From Candidatus Uhrbacteria bacterium (GTDB lineage Bacteria; Patescibacteriota; Patescibacteriia; UBA9934; GWF2-40-263), in assembly GCA_018700535.1 (NCBI GenBank), contig JABITQ010000025.1, positions 1 through 33,035 on the forward strand: a stretch of DNA of 33,035 nucleotides, given 5' to 3'. The position numbers were made by a program, and so were the translations under genes. This document shows positions 27,851 to 33,035 of the stretch, one piece after another (within the stretch, counting starts at the first letter, position 1; each line of letters starts with the position of its first letter). Under the pieces are notes generated by a model. The model searched no databases. It was not told the origin of the DNA and saw only the letters and a program-made list of their open reading frames with translations.

Positions 27851-27894
27851 AAACAAAATACGCACAACCCCGGTAAGGCTGTGCGTTGCGTATT
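27851..27894 (-). terminator. Intrinsic terminator of the 27919-28428 gene
   Basis: CGCACAGCC pairs with GGTTGTGCG, followed by TATTTTGTTT on the minus strand. 34 of 35 bases match the terminator at 28497-28531. Confidence 0.9.
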
Positions 27895-27918
27895 CTTTGT
27901 CCGTCTATGACGACGGTG

Positions 27919-28428
27919 TCACTCCATCACATTGTCGAAGTACCTGCGTGCGAGATGCCACGGCAGGATGAGGGTCCTTGATGTGTACTTGTCAAAGACG
28001 AACGTCAGCATACACTCACGCTCATCCCCTTCAGCGCCACTTTCGAGATTGTCTCCCACGCGGAACTGCTGCGGAAGATTCGGATCATGGGTTGCCACAT
28101 GAAACATTGCTTCTGCAACATCGGTACCAAGACGCGTAAAACTGTGGGGTGAATTGTCATACCCCATAAATGATTCCAGGCTCACCGGCTGTGCAGTCAG
28201 CAAACGCTTGATGTCTACACAATCATCGAGCTCATGCCTTTCCTCTGCATCGCCTGAGACATGCAACCTGATGCTACATGCACCACCACCGTCTTCTCCA
28301 GCAAAGAATTCAACTTGAAACCTAATCCCTTCTCTACGTTCGAATTTGTTCACGAAGACAGGCTTGAGTCTCTTCATTCTGTCATCTCTGGGATCGAACT
28401 GAAAAACCTCTTGACTGGCACTGCCCAT
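27919..28428 (-). CDS. Hypothetical beta-rich protein, 169 aa
   Basis: A soluble protein with a basic start (RMKRLKPVFVNKFERR) and long strands (IRFQVEFFAGEDGGGACSIRLHVSG, then ECMLTFVFDKYTSRTLILPW). One helix spans RLGTDVAEAMFHVATH. GGAG lies 6 nt before the ATG. It lies between the repeat element and upp on the minus strand, with its own promoter and terminator. No family recognised. Confidence 0.78.
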   Translation of the reverse strand: MGSASQEVFQFDPRDDRMKRLKPVFVNKFERREGIRFQVEFFAGEDGGGACSIRLHVSGDAEERHELDDCVDIKRLLTAQPVSLESFMGYDNSPHSFTRLGTDVAEAMFHVATHDPNLPQQFRVGDNLESGAEGDERECMLTFVFDKYTSRTLILPWHLARRYFDNVME

Positions 28429-28453
28429 TGATCTCTCCTATGTGATCGACCTT

Positions 28454-28482
28454 AATCTCTCACAACTACTCCCACAGGTCAA
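28454..28482 (-). promoter_or_regulatory. Promoter of the 27919-28428 gene
   Basis: TTGACC, 17 bp, GAGATT on the minus strand; the -10 is weak. Confidence 0.55.
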
Positions 28483-28495
28483 TCTCCTCACTCGG

Positions 28496-28531
28496 CAAAC
28501 AAAATACGCACAACCCCGGTAAGGTTGTGCG
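28496..28531 (-). terminator. Intrinsic terminator of upp
   Basis: CGCACAACC/GGTTGTGCG is a perfect 9-bp stem, followed by TATTTTGTTT on the minus strand. Near-identical to the terminator at 27851-27885. Confidence 0.93.
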
Positions 28532-28545
28532 CTTGTCGTTACTTG

Positions 28546-29196
28546 CTACTTGCGCCACTGTCGGTCGCCGGCGTCGCCGAGACCTGGGACGATGAAGGCG
28601 TTTTCGTTGAGTTCGGGATCGATTGCTGTGACGTGGATCTTCACATCTCGGTGCTCTTTGTTCAAACGTGCAGCACCTGCATTTGCAGCGATGATTGCGA
28701 CATAGATGATCCTTTTGGCACCATGCTTTTTCAGGTGCGCCACTGCAGCGCAAGCTGAGCCTCCAGTCGCCAGCATCGGATCAAGTACGTAGCAGGTTGT
28801 TCCGCGTGAGATAACCTTGGGAACTTTGCTGCCTCTGAAGTTTGGTCGGTGTGTTTCTTCGTCACGATCCATGTCCATGTGCCAGACCAGCGCACCTGGG
28901 ATCATTTCTTGAAACGCACCAAGCATCCCCTGGCCAGCACGCATGATTGGAACGAAGGCGTGTGTAGACTCGAGAATGAAGGGAACCTGCGCACGCACCC
29001 CAAGAGGGGTCGTCACTTCCCCATTCTCGAGATGAAGACCCTCGAGCGCTTGGATTGCCATCATCATACTGAGGTGGTGCAGATACTGACGAAAAAGAAC
29101 GTTCGGAGTGTTCTCGTCGCGAAGCTTGCCCAGGAGCACTCGAGCAATCGGGTGCATGTTTATCGCAGCTTCAACAGACGGACGCATCGGACACAT
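28546..29196 (-). CDS. upp: Uracil phosphoribosyltransferase
   Basis: Cytoplasmic pyrimidine-salvage enzyme: uracil + PRPP gives UMP + diphosphate. The PRPP loop is DPMLATGGSA, the uracil-binding end is GLGDAGDR near the C-terminus, and VPIMRAGQGML with the preceding region matches the family core. 216 residues against about 209 usually. The ATG at 29196 is chosen for GGAG 6 nt upstream; the frame continues upstream through the promoter. It uses a TTGCCA-N17-TATTAT promoter like the tRNA gene. Salvage fits an organism that may depend on imported bases. Confidence 0.95.
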   Translation of the reverse strand: MCPMRPSVEAAINMHPIARVLLGKLRDENTPNVLFRQYLHHLSMMMAIQALEGLHLENGEVTTPLGVRAQVPFILESTHAFVPIMRAGQGMLGAFQEMIPGALVWHMDMDRDEETHRPNFRGSKVPKVISRGTTCYVLDPMLATGGSACAAVAHLKKHGAKRIIYVAIIAANAGAARLNKEHRDVKIHVTAIDPELNENAFIVPGLGDAGDRQWRK

Positions 29197-29225
29197 GAAT
29201 CTCTCCGTAATTTGGATTCGGGTGC

Positions 29226-29254
29226 ATAATAGTCGATGTTCTAGATTCTGGCAA
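29226..29254 (-). promoter_or_regulatory. Promoter of upp
   Basis: TTGCCA, 17 bp, TATTAT. The -35 overlaps the end of the murF-like gene's terminator T-tract. Confidence 0.85.
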
Positions 29255-29286
29255 AACAAAAAACCCTCGATGATGTCGAGGGTTTT
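29254..29286 (-). terminator. Intrinsic terminator of the ftsI/murF-like operon
   Basis: AAACCCTCGA/TCGAGGGTTT is a perfect 10-bp stem with a 5-nt loop, followed by TTTTTTGTTTT on the minus strand. Confidence 0.93.
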
Positions 29287-29294
29287 ATTTTCTA

Positions 29295-30575
29295 TTATTC
29301 CCAACCTTCTCCTTGTCGCACCAGCAAATCATCAGCACGCAATGGCTCTGCCATTAAGTCCTTCACCACACGCTCCATGCGAGCACTTTGTGAACCCTTC
29401 ACCAACACAACATCGCCTTTATTAATCTCTCGATCAAGCCAACGCCCAGCCTCTACGGAATTTGTAAAATGATGCGTTTCTGTTTCAGGAATCCCCGCCT
29501 CAATCGCAGCACGACGCAAATCTTGCGCCATCTCCCCCACGGTCACAAGCACATCCACACCAACCTCTGCGGCATACATCCCGATCATACGATGCTCGTC
29601 CTCGGTGTACTGCCCAAGCTCAGCCATGTACCCAAGCGCAGCAATGCGTCGTGAGCTTTCTGCTGGAGAAAATTCTGCGAGCACATCGAGTGCTGCTTTC
29701 ATTGATGCTGGAGCTGCATTGTAACTTGAGTCGATAATGAGTGATCCTTTGATTCCAGCAAGTGGGTTCATGCGCCCAGGCTCGAACGTGATATCTGGAA
29801 TACCAGCCAAGATCTGCTCATTGCTCAACCCAAGGTGACGCGCAACGACGACTGCCGGAAGCACAGATGATGCACCGGAGCGCCCAAGAACATTTTCTAG
29901 TTGGATAACGAGAGGGTCGTGACTCTCTGCTTCTGTCGTGACAGACAGTGTTGAGAATACTTCCCCAGGCTCAAATGAGAAATCTTCTCTCGTATCTAAT
30001 GTGTAAGCAGTTGCCTGCAAATCAGCATTGGTTTGAAATCCATACGTGACGACAGGTGCAGATGCATGCTCTGTTAACCCCATCACCAACGAATCGTCGG
30101 CATTCATAACGCACAACCCTTCGCTGTCAGTCGCAGAGAGGATCTCTGCCTTTTCCTCCGCGAGTTGCTCAACAGATCGAAAGTACTCAGCGTGCACAGG
30201 AGAGATTCGTGTCAGCACACTCACTGAAGGTTTTGCCACATCTGTGAGATAGCTCATGTCGCCAGGGTGATCAACAGCGTATTCAAGAACAAATACCTCT
30301 GGCACGTTTATTGGTTTCATCAAGAGAATTCTGAGCCAACCAAGCACGGACTTACCAGGAGATGGTGCACCTAAAATAGTAAGCGGGACACCAAACTCGT
30401 TGTTGTAGTTTTTGTAGGTAGATCGCACGGTGTACTTTTCAGCCAAAACAGTAGCGATTGCATTGCGGGCGGAAGTCTTTCCGACAGACCCTGTCACAGC
30501 AACGATAATCGGTTTGTGCTCGGCAATAAGCTTTTGCGCTTTCTTTTTAATCTGTTTTTTGATGAAGTCTTTCAT
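29295..30575 (-). CDS. murF: MurF-like Mur ligase
   Basis: ATP-dependent ligase of cell-wall precursor synthesis; MurF joins D-Ala-D-Ala to UDP-MurNAc-tripeptide. The ATP loop is TGSVGKTS at residues 28-35, followed by the central-domain pattern (LEYAVDHPGDMSYLTDVAKPSVSVLTRISPVH broken over the usual strand-turn-helix) and the C-terminal domain (IIDSSYNAAPASMKAAL, then VLVKGSQSARMERVV). It is 426 residues, and the ATP loop begins far earlier than in E. coli MurF, so the usual N-terminal UDP-binding domain is missing. The start is taken as the ATG at 30575; a GTG at 30593 overlaps the upstream gene. Operon with ftsI. Confidence 0.88.
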   Translation of the reverse strand: MKDFIKKQIKKKAQKLIAEHKPIIVAVTGSVGKTSARNAIATVLAEKYTVRSTYKNYNNEFGVPLTILGAPSPGKSVLGWLRILLMKPINVPEVFVLEYAVDHPGDMSYLTDVAKPSVSVLTRISPVHAEYFRSVEQLAEEKAEILSATDSEGLCVMNADDSLVMGLTEHASAPVVTYGFQTNADLQATAYTLDTREDFSFEPGEVFSTLSVTTEAESHDPLVIQLENVLGRSGASSVLPAVVVARHLGLSNEQILAGIPDITFEPGRMNPLAGIKGSLIIDSSYNAAPASMKAALDVLAEFSPAESSRRIAALGYMAELGQYTEDEHRMIGMYAAEVGVDVLVTVGEMAQDLRRAAIEAGIPETETHHFTNSVEAGRWLDREINKGDVVLVKGSQSARMERVVKDLMAEPLRADDLLVRQGEGWE

Positions 30576-30582
30576 ATCATTG

Positions 30583-32352
30583 TTATTCAACACTCCTCAC
30601 AGGAGGGATCTCAAAATACTGTAGCAGAAACTCGGCGATCTCCCCAAAGAGTGGAGCGGCCGTAGACTCAGCCCAGAAGACGTCCTTTGGATTGTCGATC
30701 CGGACTACCATTGCAAAACGTGGATCTTCAACCGGACCAAAACCTGCGAATGACCCAATAGTTGAATCCTGACTATATCCTCCACTGCTACTAGCAACCT
30801 GCGCGGTTCCGGTTTTACCGGCAATATAATATCCAGGCACACCAGCCTGTGTTCCGTGACCATGCTCAATAACTGAGACGAGCATTGCAGCAATCGTACG
30901 TGCAGTCGACGGCTGGATTACCTGTGCAAGATCTTGTGAACTATGCACTTCCACTGATCCATCGTCATAACGAATCTCATCGATGATCTGCGGTTTTTTC
31001 AAAACACCTCCATTTGCAAGCGCTGCATAAGCCATTGCCATCTGAAGCGGCGTCACCGTAATCCCCTGTCCGTAAGATGCCGTCGCGGCGTAAATCTCTG
31101 CACCGATATCAAGCGAGGCGATTGTCCCGGCAGATTCTGTATCAAGCTCAATCCCCGTCTGCACACCAAACCCAAATGCTTTTACGTAATCTACAAACGC
31201 ATCCATTCCCATCTGCCGCATCGAGAAGATCATCCCTGTATTAATCGAGTCTTCCAGAACTTTTGTCATATCAACCATGCCGTACACTTTGCTCTCGGCA
31301 TTCCGAATAGGTTTTGGCCAACCCTCAACCATTGAATACCCTTTGTCCTCAAACAAAGTCTGTGGGCTCACTGCATCGGCATCAATTGCTGCCGCCATAG
31401 TGATTGGCTTAAAAATTGACCCAGGCTCATACGCATAAAAAATCGCTGGGTTATTAAACGCACGAATGCTTTCTACCTCGTTATATGCATTTGGATCATA
31501 ATCAGGCGCCCCACACATCGCGAGCACACGCCCTGTTGCCGGCTCAATAATCACCACAGACCCTCCGTCGGCATCATGTCGCTTAACAGCCTCCTGCAAT
31601 GATGAGCAGGCCATGTATTGAATCGTGCGGTCTAGTGACAAGACAATGTCAGCACCATCGACAGCAGGCTCGAGCGATTGATCTGCCACCGCAATAAGTC
31701 TCCCTGAAATATCGCGTTCAGATAATAAAGACCCCTCCTTACCAGAAAGCAGCTCATCAAAGTGACCTTCGATTCCATACTTACCAGATTCTGATCCATC
31801 TTCGTTTGTCCCCAAAAATCCAAGCACGTGCCCACTCATCTCTGCCTCTGGATACAAACGTGTTGGTTCGCGCACAAACGCAACCCCATCAAAATCAAAC
31901 GCGAGGATTTCGTCTAGCATCTCATCCCCCACCTCTCGCATGATCGGCTCGTAAGGGTCTTCCGGCTGATCTATCCGTTCTTCAAACGCATCAATTTTTT
32001 CCTCATCCCAACCAAAGACTCCACCAAGCGCTTCAGCAACTTCATCTGGCTCCTCGATTAATCTTGGATCGGCATACACAAATGCCAGGCGATGATTTGT
32101 CGCCACCGCAACCAAGGTCTCGTCTTTTTCGTCGTGCACAAAGACGGTTCCTCTGTCAGGAACAAGTTGTTGCAATAACTCGTGCTGACCGCTTGCAAGC
32201 GCATTGTAAAAGCCATGGTTGATTACCTGCAACCAAAACAATTTAATGACAATGACGGACGCAAAAAGAATCGCTCCCCATCGCAGCGCTTCAAGACGCA
32301 CATCACGATCAGAGCCTCTCGTTGTTTTCCATTTTTTCTTTGTCTGTCTCAT
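30583..32352 (-). CDS. ftsI: Penicillin-binding protein, FtsI/PBP2-type transpeptidase
   Basis: Membrane-anchored D,D-transpeptidase that cross-links peptidoglycan on the outer face of the membrane. A basic N-terminus leads into one TM segment (AILFASVIVIKLFWLQVI, about 28-45), then the dimerisation domain (about 65-220; DRGTVF, ADPRLI, GYG-like turn at KYGIEGHFDELLSG), then the catalytic domain with S312-IF-K315, S369-I-N371 and K513-T-G515. 589 residues, the length of E. coli FtsI. No PASTA domains. No ribosome-binding site is seen before the ATG. It lies directly upstream of murF, as in division and cell-wall clusters. Confidence 0.94.
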   Translation of the reverse strand: MRQTKKKWKTTRGSDRDVRLEALRWGAILFASVIVIKLFWLQVINHGFYNALASGQHELLQQLVPDRGTVFVHDEKDETLVAVATNHRLAFVYADPRLIEEPDEVAEALGGVFGWDEEKIDAFEERIDQPEDPYEPIMREVGDEMLDEILAFDFDGVAFVREPTRLYPEAEMSGHVLGFLGTNEDGSESGKYGIEGHFDELLSGKEGSLLSERDISGRLIAVADQSLEPAVDGADIVLSLDRTIQYMACSSLQEAVKRHDADGGSVVIIEPATGRVLAMCGAPDYDPNAYNEVESIRAFNNPAIFYAYEPGSIFKPITMAAAIDADAVSPQTLFEDKGYSMVEGWPKPIRNAESKVYGMVDMTKVLEDSINTGMIFSMRQMGMDAFVDYVKAFGFGVQTGIELDTESAGTIASLDIGAEIYAATASYGQGITVTPLQMAMAYAALANGGVLKKPQIIDEIRYDDGSVEVHSSQDLAQVIQPSTARTIAAMLVSVIEHGHGTQAGVPGYYIAGKTGTAQVASSSGGYSQDSTIGSFAGFGPVEDPRFAMVVRIDNPKDVFWAESTAAPLFGEIAEFLLQYFEIPPVRSVE

Positions 32353-32357
32353 GGGTT

Positions 32358-32397
32358 TAAAACAAAAATAGAGCGGGGATAATCCCGCTCTATTTTA
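32358..32397 (-). terminator. Terminator between the DUF4178-like gene and ftsI
   Basis: AAAATAGAGCGGG/CCCGCTCTATTTT is a long symmetrical stem, followed by TTTTTGTTTT on the minus strand. It abuts the preceding stop codon. Confidence 0.92.
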
Positions 32398-32844
32398 CTA
32401 CAGCTCAGAGAAATCGTCTTCACCCACAACACGTCCTAAGTACGCACTGTTTTCTCCGGTGTTTTCATTGTTGATAATTCGGATCAATTCACCGTTCTGT
32501 GCCTCGTAGTCGGTAAACGTATATTTGTCCTTCACCTCGGTGACAGATTCACCAACCACCTCGGTTACCATCCCCGCATCCGCGTAGGTAAACTCGTACT
32601 CTTTGTTTTGATAAAGCACTGCCTCATCTTCTGCCTCGATCAACTCTTGGATCTTTTCAAACAACACAAGTTCGTCTTCGTCTGCAACAACTGAGATCAT
32701 GCGTTCTTCACCATCATCATACAACCAACGCATCTCTTGTCCTCCCTTAAGGGTGATGATCGCGTGACCGATATGAGTGAACGGCTCGTTAAAAACACTT
32801 GCCGACTGCCCTGGCTCTTTCGCTAAAAATTGTTCAATCGTCAT
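32398..32844 (-). CDS. DUF4178-like protein, 148 aa
   Basis: A soluble, very acidic protein of alternating strands. The run of HIGHAIITLKGGQEMRWLYDDGEERMISV, then VLYQNKEYEFTYADAGMVTEV and KYTFTDYEAQNGELIRIINN resembles DUF4178 (a beta-rich module with W-x-L-Y and G-x-Y elements), but the match is by pattern only. GGAGGAG lies 2 nt before the ATG. It has its own promoter with a perfect TATAAT and a leader with a ribosome-binding site. Function unknown. Confidence 0.78.
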   Translation of the reverse strand: MTIEQFLAKEPGQSASVFNEPFTHIGHAIITLKGGQEMRWLYDDGEERMISVVADEDELVLFEKIQELIEAEDEAVLYQNKEYEFTYADAGMVTEVVGESVTEVKDKYTFTDYEAQNGELIRIINNENTGENSAYLGRVVGEDDFSEL

Positions 32845-32873
32845 AGCTCCTCCATTTAGACTTAACGCAAGCG

Positions 32874-32902
32874 ATTATACACAAGGTTTGAACACTTGAA
32901 AA
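32874..32902 (-). promoter_or_regulatory. Promoter of the DUF4178-like gene
   Basis: TTTTCA, 17 bp, TATAAT on the minus strand. Confidence 0.7.
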
Positions 32903-32936
32903 GGGTTTATTTTATGCCTAAACACAGCCCAAAGCA

Positions 32937-32965
32937 TTGACACAAGCCCATTTTAATGGTAGTCT
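32937..32965 (+). promoter_or_regulatory. Promoter of the right-edge gene
   Basis: TTGACA, 17 bp, TAGTCT. A hairpin TGGTCC/GGACCA (32969-32987) sits at the predicted start of the leader. Confidence 0.82.
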
Positions 32966-33023
32966 CCCTGGTCCTTAAACTGGACCATGCTACCTCAAAC
33001 CAGAACAACCAACCGGAGAGAAC

Positions 33024-33035
33024 ATGCCGAGAGCA
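33024..33035 (+). CDS. Start of an accessory gene (partial)
   Basis: Only four codons (MPRA) remain before the window ends. The call rests on a complete upstream set: TTGACA promoter, leader of about 50 nt and GGAG 5 nt before the ATG. Product unknown. Confidence 0.6.

Noticed and set aside
4500..29250. Integron cassette array
   Set aside because: Short one-gene units fit superficially, but no integrase gene or GTTRRRY-type core sites are visible, genes lie on both strands, and each has its own promoter.
1..33035. CRISPR array, prophage or toxin-antitoxin module
   Set aside because: No spaced direct repeats of CRISPR type, no phage structural or replication genes, and no two-gene unit resembling a toxin-antitoxin pair.

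Overview
The window looks like a chromosomal segment of a small-genome bacterium, most plausibly a Patescibacteria/CPR member. That placement is inferred from gene style, not from a marker gene. Recognisable core genes sit at both ends: a PP2C phosphatase, a CPA2-type cation/proton antiporter and a CDF metal transporter on the left; upp, a murF-like ligase and an ftsI-like penicillin-binding protein on the right. One tRNA-Glu(CTC) lies in the middle, with a ywbE/DUF1905 pair further right. Between and among them are about 25 short, mostly unrecognised genes on both strands.

The accessory genes follow a strict plan. Almost every one is its own transcription unit: a sigma70-type promoter (TTGACA-like, usually exactly 17 bp, TANNNT-like), a short leader, a GGAG or AGAGGTG ribosome-binding site 4-6 nt before the start, one gene, then a strong intrinsic terminator whose U-tract usually carries one G (TTTTTTGTTT type). 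I count 29 promoters with exact 17-bp spacing. Three core genes (PP2C, antiporter, CDF) differ: a good -10 box lies only 9-10 nt before an ATG with no ribosome-binding site, which predicts leaderless mRNAs.

Region by region. 1-4.5 kb: a gene tail with an HTH-like look, a coiled-coil protein, PP2C, a hypothetical and the antiporter. 4.5-10.4 kb: plus-strand units for membrane, secreted, lipoprotein and coiled-coil proteins, interrupted by the CDF transporter. 10.4-14 kb: mostly minus-strand hypotheticals, three of which share an elaborate terminator type, ending at tRNA-Glu. 14-16.6 kb: a promoter-terminator unit with no gene, a secreted protein, hypotheticals and a lone CheY-like receiver. 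16.6-28.4 kb: four members of an undescribed family (N-terminal beta-rich domain plus helical repeats) at 16.6, 24.1, 25.1 and 26.5 kb; a 754-residue secreted beta-helix protein; a protein that fuses an unknown N-terminal domain to an RNA polymerase alpha-CTD; a candidate small RNA; and a palindromic repeat in one full and one deleted copy. 28.5-33 kb: upp, murF-like, ftsI-like, a DUF4178-like protein and the start of one more accessory gene.

The most interesting points are the alpha-CTD fusion, which keeps most promoter-DNA contact residues in an array of uniformly sigma70-type promoters; the four-member family, whose promoters, leader hairpins and terminators were duplicated with the genes; and the gene-less or RNA-only units. 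Together these suggest an island that grows and decays by duplicating, gaining and losing whole one-gene transcription units.
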